A stretch of DNA of 8,733 nucleotides from JANYCD01 sp043738625 (GCA_043738625.1 JAYUFR010000312.1:1-8733); one strand, 5' to 3'; shown: positions 1-6,053, counted from the stretch's first letter. Notes: generated by a model from the letters alone, not told the origin. Translations and numbers: made by a program.

Positions 1-305
1 TCCGCCAACTGTGGAATTTGCGAGTGGTCACCCTTCGCAAGCATCTCGCGATCCGTCAGAATTTCTACCGCGACGCCGCGTCCCTTTGCTTCGATCAACG
101 CCTTGGCCAGCGACCGGCTGGTCAGCAGATAAGCCTGGGCGTAGATCGTCTTGTGTGACGCCTTGATCGCGCGCAACACCGCGCCCTCGGCATCGTCCCA
201 GGGCGTGAAGGCAACTTCCACCGTACCCACCGCAGGCATCGGTCCGGCTGCCAGCGCGGCAGCCGCGCAGAGCCAGGTCGCAGCGAACAGCGTCCGCTTT
301 TTCAA
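1..305 (-). CDS. Phospholipase D-like exported protein, N-terminal part (cut by window edge)
   Basis: Partial gene: about 101 codons are visible and the 3' end lies beyond position 1. The protein opens with a basic stretch and an alanine-rich hydrophobic segment (start KKRTLF, then WLCAAAALAAG), a typical Sec signal peptide, so it is probably exported. The mature part begins VEVAFTPWDDAEGAVLRAI and continues with IYAQAYLLTSRSLAKALIEA and GRGVAVEILTD. This is the pattern that opens the first half of Nuc-type phospholipase D-like nucleases. The catalytic HKD motif would lie past the window edge, so activity cannot be judged; nuclease and phospholipase are both possible. The start is TTG at 305-303, whose last two bases are shared with the TGA stop of the methyltransferase gene. 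An upstream in-frame GTG is followed almost at once by that stop. The overlap suggests translational coupling as the last visible gene of the leftward operon. Confidence 0.75.
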   Translation of the reverse strand, partial: MKKRTLFAATWLCAAAALAAGPMPAVGTVEVAFTPWDDAEGAVLRAIKASHKTIYAQAYLLTSRSLAKALIEAKGRGVAVEILTDREMLAKGDHSQIPQLA

Positions 306-1663
306 GTCACGCGCTCCAGTGCCGCGGCATAAAAGCCATCGGTACCGTGCACATGCGGCAGCAGCCGCAGGTCTTCGCCGGTGTCGAGTGCAATGTGCTG
401 TTGCGCAAAAATTTCGGCGCAGGAAATTCGACGGAAGTTGTCATGCGCGGCAAGGAAAGCATCAACGATATTTTCGTTCTCTTCAGCAAGCAGGCTGCAA
501 GTGGCATACACCAGCCGCCCGCCGGGCTTGAGCAGCCGCGCGGCGGCGGCAAGAATTGCCGTCTGCTTGTGCGTCAGTTCGGCCACGCTGTGCGGTGTCT
601 GCCGCCATTTCAGATCGGGATTGCGGCGCAAGGTGCCGAGCCCCGAACACGGCGCATCGACCAGCACCCGGTCGATTTTTCCGGCGAGGCGCTTGATGCG
701 GATATCGTTCTCGCCGGAAATCGCCGCCGGATGAACGTTGGAAAGTCCGGAGCGCGCCATGCGCGGCTTGAATTTGGCAAGACGCTTGTCGGAAATATCA
801 AAGGCATAAAGCCGGCCGGTGGAGCGCATCAGTGCACCGAGCAACAGCGTTTTGCCACCCGCACCGGCGCAAAAATCGACCACCATTTCGCCGCGCTTGG
901 GCGCCAGCAGATAACTCAGCAATTGACTGCCCTCATCCTGTACTTCAAAACTACCGTCGAGAAACAACGGATGACGCGCCAGTACCGGCTTGGTTTTAAG
1001 TCGAATCCCGAGCGGCGAATAAGGACACGGGCCACCCTCAAAATCGTTCGCCTTGAACTGCTCCAGCACACGCTCGCGATCCGACTTGAGCGGATTGACG
1101 CGCAGGTCAAGTGGTGCAGATCGATTAAGACCACGCGCTAGTTGCAGCAGTCCTTCATGACTGCCGCAACTAGCGCGTGCGCGCATTGGTTCGCTCTCCC
1201 TCCCGGCCTCCCTCTCCAGAAGAGGGAGGTGACTAGCTGGCTCCGCCTTTTCGGCGGAGTCGAATTGAGCCATGAGTTTTTCAACCAGCCAGTCCGGCAT
1301 GTCCACCTGTTCGGCCAGATTCAGCACCGGTTCCGGCGCGGCTCTCACTTGCGTCAGCCAGGCAGTGTCGGCCTCGGATATCGCATCCGCCAACTGCCGT
1401 TGACTCAAGCCCTGAATCGACACCAGTGCCGCCAGCACCAATTGCCGCGGCTTGGCGCCTGCGCCGCAAAGGCGTTCCAGAGAGCGCTTGCGGCGTAACA
1501 CGGCGTAGGCGGTTTCGGCGACGAAGGCGCGCTCGTGTTGGCCGAGTTCGCGATGGTTGCGAAAGTAACCCGACAAAGTCCCGTCTGCGGGTTGCCTGAA
1601 GTCCAGCATCAAAGCCAGGGCTTCAGTCGCCGACAAAATCATTTCTGCGGTGATACGTGACAC
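302..1663 (-). CDS. RsmB/NOP-family SAM-dependent rRNA (cytosine-C5) methyltransferase
   Basis: 453 residues from the chosen GTG. Predicted to methylate a cytosine C5 in ribosomal RNA, using S-adenosylmethionine, in the cytoplasm; 16S C967 by analogy with RsmB. The N-terminal ~130 residues resemble the NusB-like helical domain of RsmB (HERAFVAETAYAVLRR at 43-58, LVLAALVSIQG near 75). The catalytic domain has the pre-motif QDEGSQL (242-248), SAM-binding VDFCAGAGGKT (262-272), and both active-site cysteines: C339 in DAPCSGLGTLRRNPDLKWR and C389 in ATCS. The protein ends with GTDGFYAAAL, normal for the family. The GTG at 1663 is preferred because AAGGGAAG lies just upstream and the preceding gene stops one base before it; an in-frame extension to 1714 would overlap that gene. 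Residues about 138-171 look foreign and are encoded by a palindromic repeat segment (separate entry). Family call is secure; the exact target cytosine is not, so no symbol is given. Confidence 0.93.
   Translation of the reverse strand: MSRITAEMILSATEALALMLDFRQPADGTLSGYFRNHRELGQHERAFVAETAYAVLRRKRSLERLCGAGAKPRQLVLAALVSIQGLSQRQLADAISEADTAWLTQVRAAPEPVLNLAEQVDMPDWLVEKLMAQFDSAEKAEPASHLPLLEREAGRESEPMRARASCGSHEGLLQLARGLNRSAPLDLRVNPLKSDRERVLEQFKANDFEGGPCPYSPLGIRLKTKPVLARHPLFLDGSFEVQDEGSQLLSYLLAPKRGEMVVDFCAGAGGKTLLLGALMRSTGRLYAFDISDKRLAKFKPRMARSGLSNVHPAAISGENDIRIKRLAGKIDRVLVDAPCSGLGTLRRNPDLKWRQTPHSVAELTHKQTAILAAAARLLKPGGRLVYATCSLLAEENENIVDAFLAAHDNFRRISCAEIFAQQHIALDTGEDLRLLPHVHGTDGFYAAALERVT
1132..1179. 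repeat. 48-nt near-perfect inverted repeat (long stem-loop)
   Basis: The arms 1132-1145 and 1166-1179 are perfectly complementary over 14 bp. After one A/C mismatch (1146 against 1165), 1147-1152 pairs with 1159-1164 for six more base pairs, leaving the six-base loop CTTCAT at 1153-1158. That gives 20 pairs out of 21. The stem could form in the methyltransferase mRNA or as a DNA cruciform. It lies wholly inside coding sequence and has no U-tract, so it is not an intrinsic terminator. One arm encodes LLQLARG, which reads like normal family sequence; the other encodes part of the foreign-looking run. Confidence 0.9.
1194..1216. repeat. Homopyrimidine mirror repeat
   Basis: The ten bases at 1194-1203 read backwards (not complemented) equal 1207-1216, around a three-base centre CGG. 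The plus strand is all pyrimidine apart from the two central G bases. Mirror repeats of this composition are the class that can adopt triplex (H-DNA) structure. The arms here are at the short end, so formation in the cell is only a possibility. Confidence 0.7.
1207..1229. repeat. 9-bp inverted repeat in the inserted segment
   Basis: CCTCCCTCT at 1207-1215 is exactly complementary to AGAGGGAGG at 1221-1229, with the five-base loop CCAGA. It overlaps the right arm of the mirror repeat. The purine/pyrimidine-rich GGGAGG core is typical of short dispersed palindromic elements in GC-rich proteobacteria. Confidence 0.8.
1241..1259. repeat. 7-bp inverted repeat at one edge of the inserted segment
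   Basis: CTCCGCC at 1241-1247 pairs with GGCGGAG at 1253-1259 around the loop TTTTC. On the coding (minus) strand it spans the SAEKAE residues, where the methyltransferase sequence stops looking family-like. It may mark the edge of the inserted repeat. The T-run lies in the loop, not after the stem, so it is not a terminator. Confidence 0.7.
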
Positions 1664-1664
1664 G

Positions 1665-2717
1665 TTACTTCCCTTCGTAATCAATTTCTTCAGCCTGCAA
1701 ATCAACAACGCCACCCTTGCGATCGGTCTGGCGGATTCTCACCGGCAATCCGGCAACTTCCTGCCCCAGCCACACCTCAGTGATGTCCTTGGCGCCAGAC
1801 ACGGCATGCACGCGCACATGCCAGGTGCGGAACTTTCCCGCCCTGACACTGATGTCTTCCTCATCCAGCCACTCGAAGGCATAGCGTTCCACCTTGCGGC
1901 CAGTGGCAATCGCCATTTCGAAGCCTTCGCCACGCGTCGCCGCCTGGGTGAGTTGGTAGAACATCGACAACAAGTCCTCGGCGCCACCGGCGATGGAGAC
2001 CTGCTGTTGGCCGTTGAGGGTGACTTGCAGCGTGTCCCAATCGAAGCTGGCAGTATTGACCGTGCCATCGCCGCGGTCATCACGAAATTCGCGCGGCATC
2101 AGTTCGCCTTTGGCGAAACCGCCCTCGCTGCTCTGCACGATCTTGATCGGGCGGAACAGCGCCGCCAGACCGGTGGTCTCGGTGGTACCCGTCATTGAAT
2201 ACGTATGGTTATCGTGGTGCCACTCATGGGTTGTCTTTCCCAGCACGAAGCCATCCTGGCCCTGCGAGACCGAAAAACGGATACGGCCACGATGCGGCAA
2301 AGCAAAAGCGACATCTGGAATGGCGGCAGGCAGCATCTCCGGTTCCGGCGCAGGTTGCTGCTCGTTCGTCGGCGGCGGCGGCGGCGGGTTTACCGTATCG
2401 GCCGCTGGCGCCGCATCGACAGAATTGCTCTGCGGTATCGCCGTATCCGCATCCGATGCCGGCGGCGGAAGCGGCGCAGGCACGCGATGCGCGATGCGTC
2501 TCGGCGCCGGATGGGAGACGACATGCCTGACCAGATGCGCTTCGATGGGGGTCGCGTCGTTAGTGAGCAACGCGTCAAGATTTGGCAACTGCCATGCTGG
2601 CGACATGATCAGCAACACATGCAGCAGCAACGATATCGCCAGCGCCCATACAATGCCGCGCACGAAATGTCTTCGCACACTGTTGCGCTTCACGTCGGCA
2701 ACGTGGCGCGGCTCCAT
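1665..2717 (-). CDS. DUF3108 domain protein with TonB-like N-terminal anchor
   Basis: 350 residues. A short basic cytoplasmic tail (RNSVRRHFVR) precedes one membrane helix at about 21-39 (GIVWALAISLLLHVLLIMS, with the LLH pattern seen in TonB-like anchors). A proline/alanine/glutamate-rich spacer follows (about 68-130), including six consecutive prolines at 111-116. The C-terminal half (about 145-350) is a soluble, probably beta-rich periplasmic domain that I recognise as DUF3108: THEWHHDNHTYSMTGTTETTGLAALFRP, later SMFYQLTQA and VWLGQEVAGLPVRIRQTDRKG. DUF3108 proteins have no firmly known biochemical role; the topology points to an inner-membrane-anchored periplasmic protein. ATG at 2717 is chosen because it follows the purN stop by five bases; upstream in-frame starts (2741, 2819) would overlap purN and put extra residues before the anchor. 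The gene ends one base before the methyltransferase start. Neighbourhood with purN and rsmB looks conserved in betaproteobacteria (recall). Confidence 0.85.
   Translation of the reverse strand: MEPRHVADVKRNSVRRHFVRGIVWALAISLLLHVLLIMSPAWQLPNLDALLTNDATPIEAHLVRHVVSHPAPRRIAHRVPAPLPPPASDADTAIPQSNSVDAAPAADTVNPPPPPPTNEQQPAPEPEMLPAAIPDVAFALPHRGRIRFSVSQGQDGFVLGKTTHEWHHDNHTYSMTGTTETTGLAALFRPIKIVQSSEGGFAKGELMPREFRDDRGDGTVNTASFDWDTLQVTLNGQQQVSIAGGAEDLLSMFYQLTQAATRGEGFEMAIATGRKVERYAFEWLDEEDISVRAGKFRTWHVRVHAVSGAKDITEVWLGQEVAGLPVRIRQTDRKGGVVDLQAEEIDYEGK
2370..2387. repeat. Trinucleotide repeat (six CGG units) encoding polyproline
   Basis: Six perfect CGG units on the plus strand are read as six CCG proline codons on the minus strand, in the spacer of the DUF3108 protein. 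Copy-number change would add or remove single prolines without breaking the frame. Runs of three or more prolines are known to stall ribosomes and to need elongation factor P. Confidence 0.8.
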
Positions 2718-2722
2718 CAGGC

Positions 2723-3361
2723 TCAGGCTGGCGGCGAACATAGCCAGACAGACTCCGACTGCGGCCCCGCATAGCGCACGTGCCGCCCATCGAGTTTCAG
2801 CTCGCCCTTGAGAAACCATGCCGCGGCCATCGGGTAGACCTCGTGTTCGCGCGCAAGCACGCGTGCCGCCAGCGTTTCCTCGGTGTCATCATCCAGCACC
2901 GGGACCGCCGCCTGCAATATGATTGGCCCCGCATCGAGGTCCGGCGTCACGAAGTGGACGGTGCAACCATGAATGCGCACACCGGACGCCAGCGCCAGTG
3001 CATGCGTGGTGATGCCGGGGAAAGCCGGCAACAGCGACGGGTGGATGTTGAGCATGCGGCCGGCAAAGCGACGCACGAAGTCGTCGGTCAGTATTCGCAT
3101 GAAGCCGGCCAGCAAAACCAGATCAGGCTGATGGTGCTCGATTTCTTCCGCCAATGCGGCATCGAATCCCTCTCGCGATGAATATTGCGCATGATCGATC
3201 ACCACCGTCGCAATGCCGTGCGCCTGCGCAACGGCCAAGGCAGCGGCGCCGGGCCGGTTGCAGATCACCACGGCACAGCGGCCGGGCAAGCCGGCGTCAA
3301 GCAGGCTGTTCAAGTTGCTGCCGCGGCCCGAAGCCAGCACCACATAAAGTTTTTCTTTCAT
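2723..3361 (-). CDS. purN: Phosphoribosylglycinamide formyltransferase (GAR transformylase)
   Basis: 212 residues, the usual length. Catalyses transfer of the formyl group from 10-formyltetrahydrofolate to glycinamide ribonucleotide, the third step of de novo purine synthesis, in the cytoplasm. The phosphate-binding loop ASGRGSNLNSL is at 10-20, and the folate-site segment LAGFMRIL at 84-91. The catalytic residues are present: N105 and H107 in LNIHPSLLPAFPG and D143 in DLDAGPII, matching N106, H108 and D144 of the E. coli enzyme. HGCTVHFV (131-138) is also conserved. The ATG at 3361 overlaps the TGA of the upstream lipoprotein gene as ATGA, and no strong Shine-Dalgarno is visible, so translation is probably coupled. 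The last ~15 residues (SESVWLCSPPA) extend past the conserved core and end five bases before the DUF3108 start. Function is secure. Confidence 0.97.
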   Translation of the reverse strand: MKEKLYVVLASGRGSNLNSLLDAGLPGRCAVVICNRPGAAALAVAQAHGIATVVIDHAQYSSREGFDAALAEEIEHHQPDLVLLAGFMRILTDDFVRRFAGRMLNIHPSLLPAFPGITTHALALASGVRIHGCTVHFVTPDLDAGPIILQAAVPVLDDDTEETLAARVLAREHEVYPMAAAWFLKGELKLDGRHVRYAGPQSESVWLCSPPA

Positions 3362-4071
3362 TTGAACAACGCTATCGGCAGAAAAACGGCGGACGCCATG
3401 CTTTGCAACACCTTGACCACGGCGCGATCCGATCTTGCGGCGACAACGATGGACAGCGTATCGAGATTGCCGACCATTTTTCCGAACTCGCGCTCAAAGC
3501 TGAGGTTGGCCGGCGGGCCCGCCTCATTGGACAACAACAAAAGGCTGCCATCGGTGCCACGATCATTGGACAATTTCCACAGTGCAATTTCCACATTGCG
3601 GGCGGCGTTGTAAAGTTTTTGCGGATCCAGTTCGTCCGTCATGTAGAACGCGCTCTTGCCATCGAAGGCGGCATGGATCATCCCGCCCAGCCCCGCCACC
3701 AGGGCGAAGACGCGATCACCCTGGTAATCGACGCGAAACGCCAGTTGAATCGCTTCGACGCCATAGTGTCCATCAAGTTCAGCGAAGCGCCAGCCCGCGG
3801 CCGGGTCGAACAGCCGCGCCAAAGCCGTTTCCGGGCCTGTCGCGTTGCTCTTTTTCCATTCCCGCGGATTGCGCCGATACATTTTTTCCGCAACCAGCCT
3901 GAGGCCCGCAAACACTTCCTGTCGATGCACTTCGCAAACCCGGTCGATATCGTTCTTGCCCAGTTGATTCGCTTCAAACGAAGAGGGTTTGCTCTTCGGG
4001 GAGCTACCGTGGGTAGCACACGCCGCCGGCAACATCAGCATCAGCATGATGACGCAGGGTCGGAAAATCAT
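3358..4071 (-). CDS. Uncharacterised lipoprotein between dedA and purN
   Basis: I do not recognise a named family. From ATG 4071 the protein has 237 residues. It opens with a hydrophobic segment ending in a good lipobox (LMLPAAC, cysteine 18), so it should be exported and lipid-anchored. A polar linker (about 20-35) follows, then a single soluble domain with a helical start (NDIDRVCEVHRQEVFAGLRLVAEKMYRRNPREW, 40-72). A second part contains GYHVEAIQLAF-like sequence (GHYGVEAIQLAFRVDYQGDRVFALVAGLGGMIHAAFDGKSAFYM, about 101-144). The end, SDRAVVKVLQSMASAVFLPIALFK, is hydrophobic and could be a membrane-associated helix. ATG 4071 is preferred over the in-frame GTG at 4122 because it places the signal peptide at the N-terminus and avoids overlap with dedA; only 20 bp separate them. 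No strong ribosome binding site is seen. The stop overlaps the purN start. A general envelope role is all I would infer. Confidence 0.8.
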   Translation of the reverse strand: MIFRPCVIMLMLMLPAACATHGSSPKSKPSSFEANQLGKNDIDRVCEVHRQEVFAGLRLVAEKMYRRNPREWKKSNATGPETALARLFDPAAGWRFAELDGHYGVEAIQLAFRVDYQGDRVFALVAGLGGMIHAAFDGKSAFYMTDELDPQKLYNAARNVEIALWKLSNDRGTDGSLLLLSNEAGPPANLSFEREFGKMVGNLDTLSIVVAARSDRAVVKVLQSMASAVFLPIALFK

Positions 4072-4091
4072 TGGCGACCATGACGCATGGA

Positions 4092-4736
4092 TCAAGTCTC
4101 CTGCGCCTGCCGGTGCCGCCACCAGCCGATCATCGCCGGCAGCAGGGAGACAACAACAATGCCGACGATCATCATCGAGAGGTTGTTCTTTACCAGCGGC
4201 AGGTTACCCAGCCAGTATCCCGCCAGTGAAAGCGAGCCGACCCAAAGCACGGCTCCGGCCAGATTGAAGCCGGTAAACCGCACCGCATTCATCGCCCCGA
4301 TGCCGGCGACAAACGGCGCAAAGGTACGAAACAGGGGCAGGAAGCGCGACAGCACGATGGTCTTGCCACCGTGGTGCTCATAAAAGGCGTGGGTCCTCTC
4401 CAGGGCACTGCGATTGAACCAGCGCGAGTCCGGCCACTGAAAAACCCTGGGGCCAAGGTAGCGTCCAATCGCGTAATTGGCAGTGTTGCCAAGCACCGCC
4501 GCCACCGTCAGCACAGCCATCAGCAGGCCAATATCCATGCCGCCCACCGCGGCCAGCGCCCCGGCCACAAACAACAGGGAATCGCCGGGCAGAAACGGCA
4601 GCACGACAAAGCCCGTCTCGGAAAAAATGATGGCAAACAGAATGGCATAAACCCACAGCCCATATTGGTGAACCAACGCCGCCAGATGGATGTCCAGATG
4701 CAGGACGATGTCGATGAATTGCGCGATTATTTCCAC
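4092..4736 (-). CDS. DedA-family inner-membrane protein
   Basis: 214 residues from the chosen GTG, normal for DedA/SNARE-associated proteins. These polytopic inner-membrane proteins support membrane homeostasis; members in E. coli are needed for cell division, pH and drug tolerance, and some act in lipid carrier flipping. Conserved features: FSETGFVVLPFLPGDSLLFVAG (38-59) with E40 and D52, and SRFLPLFRTFAPFVAGIG (130-147) with R131 and R137, matching the functionally important acidic and arginine residues of E. coli YqjA as I recall them (E39, D51, R130, R136). Several hydrophobic segments are visible (about 28-47, 52-64, 69-90, 155-178, 187-205). The frame stays open upstream to a TTG at 4886, but the extra N-terminus (SFVVHGMNTFNL and onward) is not DedA-like. 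GTG 4736 matches the family start, though no clear Shine-Dalgarno precedes it, so the start is uncertain. It appears to be the first gene of the leftward operon. Confidence 0.92.
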   Translation of the reverse strand: MEIIAQFIDIVLHLDIHLAALVHQYGLWVYAILFAIIFSETGFVVLPFLPGDSLLFVAGALAAVGGMDIGLLMAVLTVAAVLGNTANYAIGRYLGPRVFQWPDSRWFNRSALERTHAFYEHHGGKTIVLSRFLPLFRTFAPFVAGIGAMNAVRFTGFNLAGAVLWVGSLSLAGYWLGNLPLVKNNLSMMIVGIVVVSLLPAMIGWWRHRQAQET

Positions 4737-4889
4737 AACAGAGGGAGGGGAATGTCGGAGGAAGCGTAGTTTAACCGAAGGGTTGGCTACATTCGTCAGA
4801 CTGGCATGGGCCGGCTGCGTTAACATGTTGGGCAGGCAGAGATTAAACGTATTCATGCCGTGCACGACAAATGAAAGTCTTTTCAAAAA
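4737..4889. promoter_or_regulatory. Divergent intergenic region between dedA operon and RND efflux genes
   Basis: The 153 bp separate the start of the leftward operon from the start of the rightward efflux genes, so both must be initiated here or further out. It is less GC-rich than the flanking genes. It contains a candidate leftward promoter (separate entry) and a small perfect palindrome AACATGTT at 4822-4829 that could be part of an operator, though eight bases is weak evidence. I see no convincing sigma-70 pair for the rightward genes and no regulator gene beside them. Confidence 0.5.
4842..4870 (-). promoter_or_regulatory. Candidate sigma-70 promoter for the leftward dedA operon
   Basis: On the minus strand, TTGTCG (4870-4865) serves as the -35 element with four of six consensus matches. 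After a 17-bp spacer comes TTTAAT (4847-4842) as the -10 element with five of six. Initiation near 4835 would leave a leader of about 100 nt before GTG 4736. It also places the open frame back to the TTG at 4886 upstream of the transcript, which supports the shorter DedA start. Confidence 0.4.
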
Positions 4890-6053
4890 ATGGTCTTACA
4901 CGACATTCAAGGGCAATCAAAAATAATTGTCGCCACCTGCGTGGCGGTCCTGATTGCCGGCTCTTTGCCGGGTTGCAGCGGTGAATCCTCCCCCGCCGGC
5001 GCAAAAAGCCCAGCGGCTGCAGTTCCGGTCGTCGTCGCCGAAGTTGCCAGAAAAAACATGCCAATCGGTGTCGAGGGCATCGGCAATGTCGAGGCGATCA
5101 CCAGTGTTGCGGTCAAATCACGCATTGACGGCCAGATCGTCAAGCTCGGTTTTCGGGACGGAGCGAACGTCGCCCAGGGTCAGATACTTTTTGAACTGGA
5201 TGCGCGGCCGCTCGTGGCACAGATGAAACAGGCGCAAGCCAAGCTCGCCAGTGACAACGCGCATTATGCGCATGCAAAGGATCAGGACACCCGCTACCAG
5301 GATCTGCTGCAAAAAAACTTCATTTCCCGCGACGCCTATAACCAGATCAAGGCCAACCTGGGCAGTGCACGGGCCGATGTAGATGCCGACACGGCGGCGC
5401 TCGAAAGCGCCCGGCTGCAAGTCGAATACGCCACACTGCGCGCGCCCATCAGCGGTCGCGCCGGACGCATCCTGGTGCAGCAAGGCAACATGGTTAAAGC
5501 CAACGACACGGTGGCGCTGGCGACGATCAACCAGATCAGCCCGATCTTTGTCAGCTTCGCGCTACCCGAACGCTATCTGGCGCAGATTCATGCGGTAATG
5601 AAAACCGGCAAAAGCGCGGTGGACATCATCGCCAGCAGTAACGATGGTGGTGAAATTCGCACTCGGGGTGAACTGAGTTTTGTCGACAACAGTGTCGATG
5701 TCGCCACCGGCACCATCCGCCTGCGCGCCTCAGTCGCCAACAAGGATGCAGCCTTGTGGCCGGGCCAGTTCGTACACACGTTGCTGAGTCTCGGCCAGCA
5801 GAAGGGTGTCGTCGTCGTGCCTGCGGATGCGGTGCAGATCGGCCCCAAGGGCAACTATGTGTTCGTGGTGGATGCCGCCAACAAGGCCGCGTTGCGCGAA
5901 GTTGCGGTAGAGCGCAGCGCAGGTCGCGAGACGGTGATCAGCAAGGGGCTCAGCGGCGGTGAAAAAGTCGTGATTGACGGCCAGTCGCGCCTGGCGCCCG
6001 GAAGCGCCGTCGAAATCAAGCAGGCCGACAAACAGGTGGACCAGGGCAGGTGA
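4890..6053 (+). CDS. RND efflux periplasmic adaptor (membrane fusion protein), lipoprotein type
   Basis: 387 residues. Links an inner-membrane RND permease to an outer-membrane channel in a tripartite efflux pump. The N-terminus has a hydrophobic signal ending in the lipobox SLPGC (C29), so the adaptor is probably lipid-anchored on the periplasmic side. The rest follows the usual MdtA/AcrA order. First half-lipoyl domain: SRIDGQIVKLGFRDGANVAQGQILFELD (77-104). Alpha-helical hairpin: about 108-178, rich in A, Q and K. Second half-lipoyl domain: LRAPISGRAGRILVQQGNMV (183-202). Beta-barrel: SPIFVSFALPERYL and FVDNSVDVATGTIRLRA (264-280). Membrane-proximal domain: VVVVPADAVQIGPKGNYVFVVD (307-328) and the C-terminal KGLSGGEKVVIDGQSRL. 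The ATG at 4890 follows a poor ribosome binding site, but the lipobox distance fits this start. The TGA stop overlaps the permease GTG, so the two are co-translated. Closest in type to MdtA by motif; substrate unknown. Confidence 0.93.
   Translation: MVLHDIQGQSKIIVATCVAVLIAGSLPGCSGESSPAGAKSPAAAVPVVVAEVARKNMPIGVEGIGNVEAITSVAVKSRIDGQIVKLGFRDGANVAQGQILFELDARPLVAQMKQAQAKLASDNAHYAHAKDQDTRYQDLLQKNFISRDAYNQIKANLGSARADVDADTAALESARLQVEYATLRAPISGRAGRILVQQGNMVKANDTVALATINQISPIFVSFALPERYLAQIHAVMKTGKSAVDIIASSNDGGEIRTRGELSFVDNSVDVATGTIRLRASVANKDAALWPGQFVHTLLSLGQQKGVVVVPADAVQIGPKGNYVFVVDAANKAALREVAVERSAGRETVISKGLSGGEKVVIDGQSRLAPGSAVEIKQADKQVDQGR

Larger units (their letters stand above)
1132..1260. repeat. 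Palindrome-rich repeat-like segment embedded in the methyltransferase ORF
   Basis: This stretch of about 130 bp holds three hairpin-forming inverted repeats (1132-1179, 1207-1229, 1241-1259) and a homopyrimidine mirror repeat (1194-1216). ACTAGC occurs at 1169-1174 and 1232-1237, and its reverse complement at 1137-1142. On the minus strand it encodes residues about 135-177 of the methyltransferase, including a charged run (LEREAGRESEPMRARASCG) quite unlike the flanking family-like sequence MPDWLVEKLMAQF and APLDLRVNPLK. In relatives I recall, these two blocks are joined by a short linker, so I infer an in-frame insertion of roughly 90-100 bp by a small palindromic element. The GGGAGG/CCTCCC-rich core resembles dispersed intergenic repeats of proteobacteria. 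Exact borders and target duplication are uncertain, since part of the long inverted repeat may be original gene sequence. Confidence 0.6.

Noticed and set aside
347..1141. 264-codon plus-strand frame antisense to the methyltransferase
   Set aside because: No recognisable domain, and the minus strand carries the catalytic motifs of a known family across the same span.
1241..1259. Hairpin with a T-run considered as an intrinsic terminator
   Set aside because: The T bases lie in the loop and not after the stem, and the site is inside an uninterrupted coding frame.
1664..1714. Upstream extension of the methyltransferase to an in-frame start at 1714
   Set aside because: It would overlap the DUF3108 gene and adds residues not typical of the family, while GTG 1663 has a well-placed AAGGGAAG upstream.
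1993..2811. 272-codon plus-strand frame with a serine/glycine-rich translation
   Set aside because: The Gly/Ser richness simply mirrors the proline-rich spacer of the DUF3108 gene on the opposite strand.
3154..4083. 309-codon plus-strand frame antisense to purN and the lipoprotein
   Set aside because: Arginine- and histidine-rich composition typical of antisense frames; it would cover two well-supported minus-strand genes.
4737..4886. N-terminal extension of DedA to the TTG at 4886
   Set aside because: The extra residues are not DedA-like, and a likely promoter lies within this stretch.
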